Source of the DNA: Semisulcospira habei
Lineage: Eukaryota > Mollusca > Gastropoda > Semisulcospiridae
Assembly (NCBI GenBank): GCA_036245525.1
Contig: BTPG01000001.1
Location: 176,790,057 to 176,854,056, forward strand
Length of the DNA: 64,000 nucleotides
Reading direction: 5' to 3'
A model generated the notes under the pieces. The model saw only the letters and a program-made list of their open reading frames with translations, did no database searches and was not told where the DNA came from. Position 1 is the stretch's first letter, and every line of letters starts with the position of its first letter. The position numbers and the translations under genes were made by a program. Below, piece after piece: positions 21,666 through 33,232 of the stretch.

Positions 21666-22065
21666 GGTTAATATGAATAATGTAGTAAATGAGGCTTAGA
21701 AGAATAATTCAGTAATGGTGGATAGTATTGCTGGCCCTGGTCCGCATTGACTTAGTCTGTATCTTGACTGTTAGTATGTTTATACCCCACGACTTTTACT
21801 GTTTGATCTTTTAACTGGTGGTCCTGAAATTTTAATGTTGATCTTAACCCTTTTTCGAAATAAAATAGATGATGTCTGTACATAGTTGACCGTTGTTTCT
21901 GTGTAAGAGACAAAACTAAATTTGATGTGTAACATAATATACTATTTTAACTCTAGTTATAAATATTTGACCGTGTAGCGTCGTTCCATCAACTAAAGTT
22001 TTTCTAGGCTAGTCCCCGATCACTCTATAGTGCCAGCGGGACACTAAAATGGAATTAATGAATGA

Positions 22066-22477
22066 ATTCAGGTTACGCCGTATGCCTACCTGAAGAGCCC
22101 CCCTTGGGGCAAAACCGGTCGTAGGCGGCAAAAACTTTAAATTTACTCAGCAGGTTCAATATCTGTTTGGGAATATTTTCTAGCATCCCCCCTCGTGGGG
22201 AGGACTGGATATTCTCCAGCGGATGGCGGGGCGCCTGGGGGTAGTCCCTACTGCTCTATGTAGTAGGTGTTCAGTGGAAGGCTCAAAAGATCTTGTGAGC
22301 GATGCAGTCATAAAAAGGGCAGCTGGTGTCCTGAAGACACAATGCAAGCTTACCAGCCTGGAATTCCATGGCTTTAGCACAGCATTCTCAGAATTTAATG
22401 AAAAATTACGTCCCTTGGATCTAATCTGATTGAGTGCATTTTTTTGGCTTTGTGGGACGTCTTTTGTTAAAAAAAAA

Positions 22478-22478
<1 letters not shown>
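22066..22478 (-). repeat. unnamed ~650 bp repeat family, copy next to the assembly gap
   Basis: Minus-oriented copy with all the diagnostic blocks, ending in an (AT)n run (22482-22544) that runs into ten N bases at 22545-22554. Confidence 0.85.
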
Positions 22479-22481
<3 letters not shown>

Positions 22482-22544
<63 letters not shown>

Positions 22545-22554
22545 NNNNNNNNNN
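22482..22554. other. (AT)n tract running into a 10-N assembly gap
   Basis: The AT dinucleotide run ends in ten N at 22545-22554. The true length of the tract and of any missing sequence is unknown. Confidence 0.98.
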
Positions 22555-22820
22555 CGGTTGCAAATGAAACGTCTTTCAACTGTTCTAACTCATGCAAAGT
22601 ACTTTTGCGAAAATTATGGTTCAGGCCAGCGATCATCGTATACAGCCACTACGCTATGCACTACTCAAAATGTCAGATAGATTTACCTTGCGATCTCAGT
22701 GGGTCCTGAAATGGGATGATGCGTCATTGGTAAAATCCAGTGTTATACCTGTAGCCATTGTATACATAGCCTCGCTTAAACAGAGCTGGGCACGGAGTTT
22801 AGTATTTGGCATCATTTATA
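22555..22820 (+). repeat. 266 bp direct duplicate, first copy (starts at the gap)
   Basis: Base-for-base identical by eye to 23203-23468. It begins exactly at the base after the gap, with CGGTTGCAAATGAAACGTCT. No gene recognised. Confidence 0.92.
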
Positions 22821-23202
22821 ACACTTTAAACTGTGTGTTGATTATGTAGACGATATTTCTGCTTTTCATGGCATTGACAGAGCTGAGCGCAATCTGTTAC
22901 GGCTGTGCAACTATAGTCACGCTATTCTTGTCACTGTTTTACGCGAGCACGCTCTCTGTACACGTACACGCTCAGGACTGACAGTGTGCCACGCGGGATA
23001 CATTTTAATGGTACCGGTCATTTACGGCGTGTTGTTTAAGCTGTACTGAACGTATCTTGTATTTAAGACATACACTTAAAAGCTAAGAAAATAAGCTTTC
23101 TGTAGACACTAGACATGCTTAGGAAAATGAAGATGAGCAATGCATGCAACGGACTAGAAGACAGGCAACCGGCGCCCAGTTTACCGTGAAGACAACGTAA
23201 AT

Positions 23203-23468
23203 CGGTTGCAAATGAAACGTCTTTCAACTGTTCTAACTCATGCAAAGTACTTTTGCGAAAATTATGGTTCAGGCCAGCGATCATCGTATACAGCCACTAC
23301 GCTATGCACTACTCAAAATGTCAGATAGATTTACCTTGCGATCTCAGTGGGTCCTGAAATGGGATGATGCGTCATTGGTAAAATCCAGTGTTATACCTGT
23401 AGCCATTGTATACATAGCCTCGCTTAAACAGAGCTGGGCACGGAGTTTAGTATTTGGCATCATTTATA
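23203..23468 (+). repeat. 266 bp direct duplicate, second copy
   Basis: Identical to 22555-22820 and followed by unrelated sequence. The 382 bp between the copies is unique and contains no supported gene. Confidence 0.92.
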
Positions 23469-23843
23469 TTTGTTTCTCTTCTTCTTTTAATTTTGTACTG
23501 TGGTAATTGTGTAAAAAGTGATAAATTACAATCAAGAGCTGCACTGAGCATGGATGAGACTTAGTCGCACTTTTAGTTTCGTATCAAGACGAAAGCTCCT
23601 CTGTTCCACCGAAGCCATACAGTATAGGTCAGTGGTTGTAGACCAGGGGAAGTAACCTGTCAAAAAATTTTTGGTATCTGAGAACATTGTTTTTTTCCCT
23701 TTATTTTCATCGCCTGAATCAGATTGAGTGAAAAAAACCTTGGGTTGGATAAGGGAACTTTTCAATGTCCCCATATCCAGAGCATGTTCCCAGATTCACG
23801 CTCATAGGCATGCGATTGTCCCCAGATACCATACATTATAAGA

Positions 23844-23891
<48 letters not shown>
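23844..23891. repeat. (AT)n microsatellite
   Basis: Simple dinucleotide repeat followed by a G-rich stretch. Confidence 0.95.
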
Positions 23892-23894
<3 letters not shown>

Positions 23895-24147
23895 GGAGGG
23901 GGGTGGGGTGGTTTTAATGCACTTTTTAAAAAAGTCCAAACATATTGCCAGATTTATAGACGATTTTCCTCTATGTCGCCAGAACAACTCGTTTACACTG
24001 TGAAGATTGCTGATTTGCGGTAGTAACATCTTTATAGGTCATGTTTTCATTTTAATCTTTAATGTGGATTAATATGCGTGGCTTTCTTATCTTACTATAT
24101 GGTGTGAGTGTATGCTTACGGGTGCATGTAAAATAGACATCAAGAAA

Positions 24148-24276
24148 AGTGGCATGGCTGCAGTGCGACTGAATTGATCAGTGTTCAGGTCGTACTTCAT
24201 AAATAGTTGTCCCGTATCCTTATAACTCGCCCGATAGGGTTATCCGTTATCATTGATGACGACGTTGAATCCTTGA
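24148..24276 (+). mobile_element. headless SINE fragment
   Basis: Matches the 3' half of the tRNA SINE at 39474-39786: shared GTGGCA, GATCAGTGTTCAGGTCGTAC, CCCGTATCC-like, AACTCGCCCG and GACGTTGAA blocks in the same order. The tRNA-like promoter part is absent. Confidence 0.75.
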
Positions 24277-25640
24277 ACTAAGAAACCACAAGCAAGAAAA
24301 TGACTGAAGACTCTTTAACTTCACCAAGGATTTTCATTGTTTAGGACCACACTGTTTACATAGTTCATCACCTTTGGCTTCTGTGTATACGTTCTTCAAA
24401 GCATCTTATAAGCGTTTTTACAAGCGATGAGGACCACTGTGGGTATATAATTCGTCATCGACTTCGGCCCCAGAGTGAGCAAGAAAGATGACAGTAGTCC
24501 TAAAAACGCACGATTTTCACACACAAAGTGACATGCTTGGGGTTTTGAATGAATGACGGTTTGTTACTATGAGACTGAAGGACGTATGCAGCAATCAGCG
24601 TTTGTGTACTGATCATGTTTGCTTAGAAAATGGCGTAAACAGTGCCTTGCTCTCACGTGCACTTTCGAAAAATCGCACACGTCTTTCTGCTTCACTGGTC
24701 ATTTAGACACTTACAGGACTGAGCAAGTATTGCAAAAGGTGACAATTGTCTGTCCCTTTCAGACAAAGTCGGTCGTACACGCCTACAAAAGCTAGTTTCT
24801 CGGCAGTGCTTTTTTCTTTCTCCCTCGCAAAAGAAAACCCGCCGCGGCCCCGGAGCAAAGCTGCGAAATTTGAAAAAGCGGCTCCAGACATGATTTTGCG
24901 AGCACTGGTCAGTTTTTCCTGAGATCGCTATGGATGAGACGATAACAACAGCACAGCTGCTTCATGCTTTCTGGAGGTACATATCTGTTAGTCTACAGTG
25001 TCTACAGACTTAACGTAGTGCCGAGTTGAAGTCGCTAGAAAAACACATTGCCGCTGGATTAATAATCGTATCAGCTAGAGTGAAAGCAAAGTTTTCGAAT
25101 CGCAAAGAACCGTACATTTATAGGAACAAAGTGTACATACCTTTTTAATGTTTTTCACTTTTGAAAAGAAAATAATCTATCTAATACTCAAAACCTGGTC
25201 AAAACAATTGCCTAAGAAGAACGTATTAGTGGTTGTGTTGCTTATTTTCCCTGCTAAAAAAAAATACAGCTGTCAATGTAAGTATTAGTAGTATGGAAAA
25301 TAGGCTGGCAAAGATAGATGCCTCTATTTTCTGTAAATAAAGCACTTTTCAGACATAAAAATTGCTTTAAAAAAATGCTTTTTACTTGGTACATGTAGCT
25401 GCAGTATTAAAAAATGCACATACCCATGATAATAAGTACCACAAAACAGGGATACATCCTAACAAACTGGTCTGAACTGCTGAAAGGGGGTCCTGAAGTA
25501 CGTAACTTCACACGGTAACACCGCAAGGAACAAGCTGAAAATGGCATCAAGATTAAAGAAAAAACAAAAAAATCATACCAGCAGAAAGGCTACTCTGTAT
25601 GAATGCACCTCTCTCATTAATTTCCCAGGGGGGTGGGGGG
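24277..25640. other. no gene seen
   Basis: AT-rich intronic sequence. A short GC-rich patch at 24835-24895 yields an open frame (24703-24891, minus) without recognisable features. Confidence 0.4.
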
Positions 25641-25679
25641 TGGGGTGGTGGAATATGCAGAAGAATGGTGGACAACTGG

Positions 25680-26450
25680 CCAAATACCGCAAATACTGTA
25701 GCGTTTCTGGGTTTGAGACTGACTGGTAGTCAGGTCCGACGCAACAGCAACACCTTTCTTCCGCAAGGCGTCTCGCCCTTGGTGAGAATGTCCATTTTGT
25801 CCGACCACCTGACAAATTTGGCGATCAGGTGCCGACGTTTGCCAGTGTTATTGCTGTCTGTCTTGGGCGGACCAATATGGTGGGCACAAACAATATCCTC
25901 GGGTTTCTACTCTCTACCAGGCACAGTGTCACTCAGCACTTCCACCACTTTCTTAGCACACGCCTCGAAACTCTCACCAGCAGATTCCACTATGCCCAAA
26001 AATTTGAGATTGTCCCGTTTAGAGAAGGATTCTAGTCTGTTCACTCTCTACTCAAATTCGTCTTGCACTTGTGCCAGCCTTTTCTCCAAACTGTCAATAG
26101 CTGCCGTGTGCTCGCTTTATTTCTGATACATTCTCTCTGTCGAATTTTCAACCGCTTCAGTCCTCTCCCGAAGGTCAACCACGTCCTCGTGCAAACTGTC
26201 TAGCGTTTTGATAATGCCCACTACCTGGTCCCGGACAGACTCGATACACTGTCTTAATTTCTGCTCCTGGTCGGCAAACATTTGCTGCATCATTTTCTGC
26301 ATACTAGCTAGAATGTCAGGGTGTCAGTGGATGGCCGGTTACCTGAGGCACACCTGGTATCCACGAGAGGGGTGTTGTCGCTGGTCTGACCGGGGCCAGG
26401 GTTGGATTACACGTCCCCACACTGCATTAATAATGTCCCGACGAAGAAAA
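25680..26450 (-). pseudogene. L1-type ORF1 protein (coiled coil plus RRM), broken
   Basis: The minus strand encodes a non-LTR retrotransposon RNA-binding protein. A coiled coil comes first (MQKMMQQMFADQEQKLRQCI and further heptads to about 26117), then KRDNLKFLGIVESAGESFEA, ICAHHIG-like and RRHLIAKFVRWSDKMDIL, the order seen in L1-type ORF1 RRM domains. In another frame near 25750 the usual C-terminal block reads DALRKKGVAVASDL. There is one stop after the coiled coil, one within the RRM and a frameshift near 25745. No ORF2 lies beside it. The assignment rests on motif order. Confidence 0.65.
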
Positions 26451-26979
26451 CTGCCACACAGGTTGTAAGAAAGGAGCATAGGCGAAGCAATCTACACAGA
26501 GCGAAAGCACCGCCAGCCCGGTCGTACTGGTAGCTAGCATATGTCCAGAAGTGAAGAGGACACGCTACACGCACGGGCACACTGTCAGTAGGCATGAAAC
26601 CCATTTGATGCGGAACGAGGCGGAAACACCGTGGTTGTAGCGGCGCTGTTTTGGCCCTGCCGCGAAACACGAAGTCCATTAAAGTCCAGCAAAACTTGCC
26701 GCAAATTACTCGAAATTGAAATCTTGTGATGGGCATGGTTGCAGAAATTCAGACGATTTTGGACAACAATGGTGACTTTGAAGCAGGTGTAATTAAGGAA
26801 ATTACTCATTTGGCGCAGCGATAAAAAAGCGTGCAGCTCAGTCCGTTGAAATCGAATGAAAGTCTACTTTGTTGTGATGTTAACCAGAGTCTAAATGCTA
26901 GTCCCCGATCACGTTGTGCCAGAGGGACACTAAACTGGATTTAACGAACGAACGTCCGTTGGTGAGAACAGTTCACCCC

Positions 26980-27120
<141 letters not shown>

Positions 27121-27281
27121 AAACGTTTTTATTCAGGATAAAAAGTTTTAGGCATGGCTATCTTCCAAACTGTCCTGCTACTCTACATATATAAAAATAC
27201 ATCAGACGATACAACAAAAGATAAAACATATACAAGTAAAAAGACCCATCCCCCATCCCACCCTCAGAAAAAGTAAAATAG

Positions 27282-27413
27282 AATACAAAGAGAATTAAAC
27301 CAATATATATATATTGGTTTAATTCTCTTTGTATTATATATATATATATAATTGGTATGAACCTGACATGTTATATATATATATATATATAATTGGTATG
27401 AACCTGACATGTT
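27282..27413. repeat. perfect 54 bp palindrome followed by a 39 bp tandem pair
   Basis: 27282-27335 is a perfect inverted repeat with 27 bp arms (outer end AATACAAAGAGAATTAAACC). Next, a unit made of a TA run plus ATTGGTATGAACCTGACATG occurs twice (27336-27374 and 27375-27413). This lies at the 3' end of the CR1-like LINE relic. Confidence 0.9.
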
Positions 27414-28780
27414 AATGCAGACAGCTCAAGGGGTTGCAAACCACGTTGATGCTTTTGGCGTGTCGTCAACAACATACTTTTCGTTTTAGGAATACTAATA
27501 ATCATATGATTTTCTTCACACCAAGTTGACACTTCATCAAAACTCTGTTGGAGGACAGCGCTCTCGGTTAAAACATTTTTTTCAGATACATGTAATGAAC
27601 ATCATCACTGTATCATCAGCAAATAGTTCACAGTTTGTGTCAGGGTGTGATATTGACAGTGGAAGGTCATTTATAAAGATGTTGAATAATAACGGTCCTA
27701 GGGTGGATCCCTGAGGAACACCATGGGTCACCAGTCCTTCCGCTGAGTATTTACCATTCAAGAACACTTTCTGCGTTCTGTCTAAGAGATAGGACGAGAG
27801 AAAAGCGACTGCATTTGAATCAATGTGATATAAAGGTAACTTCTTAAGTAAGATTGAGTGGTTAATGAGATCGAAGGCTTTTTTAAGATCTAGAAATACT
27901 ACACATGAAAGTTTGGACTCATTTATGGCAGTAAGCCATTTGTGGGTTATGAGAATTAAGGCTGTCTGACACGAATGTTTAGGCCGTAAAGCTGATTGTG
28001 CTGTACTAATAAGGCGGTTTTCCTCCAGGAATTGAAGTAAATGATTATAAATATGCTTTTCAAGTGGTTTGGACACTGCTGATAAGATTGAAATAGGTCT
28101 GTACTCACTTGGGTCGCTCAGATCTTTGCTTTTTGGTAGACGAGTAACTTTTGCTATTTTCAATTCATCGGGAAACATGCTCTTTTGAATCGAAAGGTTA
28201 TATATAAAGGTTAACGATTCAACAATATAAGGGAGCGCAATTTTCAGGATTTTACTGCTAATACCGTCAACACCACAAGATGTCTTACTTTTCATGTTGG
28301 TTATAGATTTTCCTACATCAAGGACGGTCATTAGAGGAACTGAGAAAGTATTGCCAGCGTTTATCTGACTGTGCTGTTTCAATTGTTCTGAACATACGTA
28401 TTCACCTGGCTCACTGGTGTTCGTCTGCGACAAGGTTTTAACAATGTTAAGAAAGCGTTCATTAAATACATCAGCTGTAAGGTGCGGGGGGACACTCGTT
28501 GATTTGCTAGATTGTCCTTTAGTAAATGTGTTAATCACCTGCCACACGCTGCGTATGTCTTTGCCGCCCGCAATAATCTTTTCAGCATACTGCCTCTGTG
28601 ATTTACGCACTAATGATTTAACTATGTTTTGCTGTTTTTTGTACTCGTCAAATTTCTTTTGTTGTTTCAATAGATCTCTTAGTTCCATCGCAGTTTTAAT
28701 CTCATCCGTCAGCCACAGTGGGGTGTTTAACATGCTTAGTGCGCCTCGGGGCATGTCTGTCAAGAACACCGAAGAACAAC
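27414..28780 (-). pseudogene. CR1-like reverse transcriptase, one frameshift
   Basis: A 395-codon open frame (28769-27582) covers most of the RT: MKSKTSCGVDGISSKILKIA, RLPKSKDLSDPSEYRPISIL, SCVVFLDLKKAFDLINHSIL (catalytic Asp), HGVPQGSTLGPLLFNIFIND and CELFADDTVMMF (catalytic FADD). A frameshift just after FADD moves the thumb into another frame, where SFDEVSTWCEENHMIISIPK and LLTTRQKHQRG can be read down to about 27430. The frame shift removes the thumb from the product, so the polymerase is dead. It overlaps slightly with the endonuclease frame upstream. Confidence 0.82.
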
Positions 28781-29580
28781 TTATACCAGTGGGACAGCGC
28801 TACATTGGGATCATTATAGTTATACACATCGGAAAATGGTGTTTGGGAAAGGTCATGCAAAAAATCATCTTGGTTACATTTTTTTAATGATCTGTAGAGG
28901 ATGGTTATATGCTCCTTATGAGGTTTCTTTGGCAACTTCGCAGATAATGAAAAACAAATAGGAAAATGATCACTGACAGAGATGCTGGGTACACAGACAT
29001 TGCTAAGGGCGCTGTCGTTGGTTGTATAAACATGGTCAATTATTGTGGATGAAGTAGCAGTGACCCTGGTGGGTGACTGAACAACTTGTGTAAGGCCTAA
29101 GAACGTTATCATGGATTTCCATGACGTGTTGCCAGGTTTCAATAAATCAACATTAAAATCACCGAGTATATGTATATCACCCTTGTAGTTTTGTACTTTG
29201 TCAACCATTACAAAATCATCTTGCCAGGACACTGTAGCTGCGGGGCTTCTGTAAATAAAACATACGAAGGTCGGGGTTGACTTGCTTTTACCTCAAGCCA
29301 CAGGCTTTCCACACGGGTGGATTCCGGGTCACATCGTCGTGTTACGTTGTTAGCAATAGTATTGTGAACATAAGCACAAATGCCAGTATGACCAGGCGCT
29401 GAAGCATCTCGCCTATGAATAGAGAAATTTTGTATGGTGATAGCTTGGTCACTTATATTCTCTGTCAACCTACTTTCTGTAAAGCCAAATATATGATATG
29501 GGGAGGGTTGGTTGAGTAGTACTGTAACGTCTGATACTTTACTGCAGAGTGGTATACATTGAGGTGGCCTATTCTAAGCA
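28702..29580 (-). pseudogene. CR1-like AP endonuclease, frameshifted
   Basis: Two minus-strand frames make up the domain. The upstream one (29468-29208, with IGHLNVYH further upstream in another frame) contains FSIHRRDASAPGHTGICAYV. The downstream one (29232-28702) contains GDIHILGDFNVDLL (catalytic GDFN) and VPSISVSDHFPICFSL (the terminal SDH motif). A frameshift lies near 29220. It precedes the reverse transcriptase, as in ORF2 of this group. Confidence 0.8.
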
Positions 29581-29989
29581 AATGATCGCTGACACTAGTA
29601 AACATGTCAGGTAACTTCGCAACCAAATACTAGTTTCAAATATACTAACAAACTAAATGACAGTTTAAACAACAATAAAAGTGTCACTATGTGGCATGCA
29701 GATCAGTGGTCAAAACACAGCACTGAAACATGCGCGAAAGATAAAAAAAGGAAGAAAAAGATAGCGGATCGTAGATGTAAATGAAAAAAGTCTGCAGATA
29801 TAAAGATCTCTGCGTGTGCAACGTACCGTTGCTAAAAACAAAACGCGATGAAGCGTACCAGAGTAATCTTATTCTATTTGCTACCGACACAGTCAGTGAT
29901 AAGAATCACTTTAATAGCGACTAAGTTGTGCACTCCTGTTCAATACACAGGTTAACACAGTTTGTAAAGTCACAGAGCGCTGCAATTGT

Positions 29990-30868
29990 CATAATTATAC
30001 GCGCATTTAAGCTGATCATCTATGGTGACCCCCAAGAGGCGGTGGTGTGATACTTGCTCAATTGGGCTGCCGTTTATAGACTAAAGGCCCCGCCACACGA
30101 GCCGGTTGTGCCTCGATTTTGAAGCCGATTCCGATCCGATTGCGATCGGATGACGTCAATTATCCGATCCGGTCCCAATCTGCTAGGAATCGGGTGTCTA
30201 GAACCTGCTCTATTTTCCCGATCCGATTCGGCCCCGGTTGTAAGCTTCAACCAATCAGAGCGCGTCTCGCAAAGCACGTCGTTTCACAGTTTGCAAATGG
30301 CCGAACACGCCTGTTGTGATCAGTACCACCGCCGTTGCCGCTGATGTTTCGCACGCCTCTTCCCGAATATGATGCAAAACTGCTGATAATGCAAGCACAT
30401 CATCACTGTCAAAACTAGCAGTCATTTTGCAGACCAGGTACGACTTTGATCTTCGGTTCAAACCGGTCGGCTAAACAAGTCGGGAAATGTCAGTGTGGCA
30501 GTGCACACGTTTTTTAGTCCGGCCCGATCACCTACCGATTCGAAAACTGATCGGGAATCGGCCTCAAAACCGGGCTCGTGTAGCGGGGCCTTAAGAGAGA
30601 GCGGGCATAGCTGGTGCTTTTGACGTGTGGTTATAACCATGCATTCTGTTTTGGAAGGATTCAGGGACATGGAGTTGGAATGACACCAGTCGGTGACCTC
30701 AAGCAGGCTTTCCTGCAGACGCGTGCTAATTGCAGCTACATTTTTGTGAGGAGTGTGTAGCGTGCAGTCGTCAGCAAACATGTCACAAGAAATATCGCGG
30801 CAACTAATATGCAGTGGAAGGTCATTGATAAATATGCAGAACAGCAATGGCCCGAGGACAGAGCCCTG

Positions 30869-30870
<2 letters not shown>
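29990..30870 (-). mobile_element. CR1-like reverse transcriptase fragment
   Basis: The minus strand encodes GPLLFCIFINDLPLHI, then a DMFADDCTLHTPHKN block (catalytic FADD near 30770), NPSKTECMVITTRQKHQL, and, beyond an inserted MITE, LLGVTIDDQL near 30020. The 5' side is cut off at a (GA)n run at 30871. It is a 5'-truncated relic of the same group as 31.3-38.3 kb. Confidence 0.78.
30085..30591. mobile_element. Harbinger-type MITE
   Basis: A 507 bp non-coding element with terminal inverted repeats AGGCCCCGCCACACGAGCC and GGCTCGTGTAGCGGGGCCT, flanked by the 3 bp duplication TAA (30082-30084 and 30592-30594). A TWA duplication with such ends is typical of PIF/Harbinger. It also carries internal GATCCGATTGCGATCGGAT-type inverted motifs. 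It sits inside the CR1-like RT fragment and is therefore younger. Confidence 0.85.
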
Positions 30871-30967
<97 letters not shown>

Positions 30968-31116
30968 TTAAATTAAATTAAATTAAATTAAATTTTCCAA
31001 GGATAAATGATTAGACCATAGACCTGTTTTCAATCATGTCCTTGCTCACGCATACACAATCACACACGCACACACACATACACATCGGAGTAAAAGTGAA
31101 TATGTACAGGAATAAA

Positions 31117-31156
<40 letters not shown>

Positions 31157-31195
31157 CGCACACACACACACCATCACACACACACACACCGGCGT
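30871..31195. repeat. microsatellites: (GA)n, (AAATT)n, (CA)n
   Basis: GA run at 30871-30962, five to six AAATT units at 30965-30992, and CA tracts at 31110-31190 with a few interruptions. The stretch in between is a degenerate duplicate of a CA/ATATGTACA motif. Confidence 0.93.
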
Positions 31196-31815
31196 AAAAG
31201 GTTAATATGTACATAAATGAAAATGAAATAATAATTCTAATCAAAAGCAAAAACGCGACACACACACGAACGCAAGGGTTCGGTCTGCAGACTCGTATAC
31301 CAATGCGCACCCGCCAGACTTGACACACCAATTTGTCATCAGTACTTATGACTTCTGTAGACCTGTCAACAGTTAGTTTTATGGCCCTTCTGTGGAGCGA
31401 ATGTAGCCTTTTTAGTTGGCGTCACTACTGCCGTCCCAAACAGTGGAGGTGTAATCTAAATATGGCTGTATATGTGCACAATAGAAGAGCTTCCTTTTTG
31501 GTTCATCAGTGAAATATCTCAATTTTGATAACAGGAATAAATTGTTAGATACTGTTTTACATACTTTAGTTATATGACTGCCAGCACAACTTGTCGTCTA
31601 TGATGATACCAAGCACGCGCTGTTCTCCGACTTGTTCAACAGGCTGGCCATTGAACGAGAGCATAAGGGGAGGTGGATTCAGCTGATGTTTCTGCCTGGT
31701 TGTAACTAACATACATTTAGTTTTATCAGGGTTCGGTATCATGGATTGTTTTTACACCATTCAGATATATCGTTCAAGCTTTTCTGTAGTGACCGAGTCA
31801 TACAGGTTACATTTG

Positions 31816-32217
31816 GTTGATAGTTGTACATTGCGTAACGTCCGGACAGCAACAAGGCTTTCTCAGGACGCGCCTGCACTGCTTGTGAAAAAACAAAACA
31901 AAAAAAAACAAACAAAAATCGAACAAACAAACAAACAAAACAGAATATTGAATGTATGTCTCCAGCTGGTCTCATACGCTAAATAAACCTAAGACCATTT
32001 AGCAACACACATCCAGTATCAAGAGCTACAGGCCGCGCAGACAGTAGGGAGAGGTTAAAAAAAAAAGAAAATACAGGTGAATAGACCAAGGGTAGACAGA
32101 GATACATGCCCCAGAATAGAGGGGAAAACCCACCCTGTGGGGTTGACCAGAGTGACCCTGGGAACTAAGAAGTAGTTAACCCCACCCAAGTCCCCCAGGT
32201 CAGATCCGGGTGGGGGC
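31816..32217 (-). mobile_element. short retroposon family B, copy 1 (402 bp)
   Basis: Flanked by CAGGTTACATTTG (31803-31815) and CAGGTTAGATTTG (32218-32230), a 13 bp duplication with one mismatch. On the minus strand it begins with CCCCCACCCGGATCTGACCT and ends GTCCGGACGTTACGCAATGT followed by a short ACAAC-like tail. No convincing pol III boxes are visible, so it may be a SINE of another type or a LINE 3' fragment. Confidence 0.85.
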
Positions 32218-33232
32218 CAGGTTAGATTTGATGATGAAACGTCAAGTGTTCCATCGTCAGCAAAGAGGCTGCAAGTGACATTGGGGTCAGATATATGTAA
32301 AGGAAGATCATTGATACAATAGAAAACAATAATGGGCCAAGAATTGACCCGTGTGACACCCCGTGCTGTATCACCCCTTCTACTGAGTTTGTTTCATTTA
32401 CATACACGTATTGTGTATGTCCGTGCATATATGATGTAAGAAACGCAAGGTGCTAACACTTAACTGATAAACAGCAAGCTTTTGCATCAGTTTATCATGA
32501 TTAACTAGGTCAATATTGCTCCATTCATTTGTCCGCTATTTATGGCAGCCGGCCATCTGCCAACTAAGTGTATTAGTGCTGTGTGACATGAGTTTTTCGA
32601 CGAAAGCCAGACTGTAGTGGTTGAAAGAGCTTGTGTTTTTCTAGGAACTGATGTAAGTGCATATGAATATGCTTTTCGAGCGGTTTGGATACAGTTGACA
32701 ACAGGGAAATAGGTCTGAAAGTGTTAGGATCAGTGAGATCTTTTGTTTTAGGCAGCGGGATTACCTTAGCTTTTTTCACACTAGACGGAAATTTCCCTTG
32801 TTGAATACAAAGGTTATGTATGTTAGTGACTCACTGATATTTGGTATGGCCATCTTTAAGACAACGCTACTAATACCATCATGGCCAGACGTACCTTTAT
32901 TCTTTAATGATGAATTGTTTTTCCCCACGTCATGAACTGTTAAGAGCAGAACAGTGAATGAGGTATCAGGACTGAGCCTTTCTGCGCAGAACGTCTTTAA
33001 CTTTTCCGACACAACAGATGAATGATCGGGGGACGTATTTTAAAGTAATTTACTGGCAGTGGAAAGAAAATGCTGATTGAATACATCAAGCGATATTTGT
33101 GTACACTGTGCGGTAATTTTAGACCTCGAAAAAGCATTGAGCGCACGCCACACAGACACAATATCTTTATTGCCGTCCATAAGACGATGAAAATGCGATC
33201 TCTGATCTTTTCTTACTAAGTGTTTTACGTAA

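Larger units (their letters stand above)
27414..29590 (-). mobile_element. CR1-like LINE, ORF2 only, truncated at both ends
   Basis: The minus strand carries an endonuclease followed by a reverse transcriptase with few breaks. No ORF1 is seen upstream and the element ends at the palindrome near 27413. It belongs to the same broad group as the element at 31.3-38.3 kb, with roughly half of residues alike in the endonuclease by eye. CR1-like is by resemblance; a Jockey-group relative is possible. Confidence 0.82.

Noticed and set aside
24703..24891. Possible first exon starting MSGAAFSNFAALLRG
   Set aside because: GC-rich patch only; no supporting neighbour, domain or clear splice donor.
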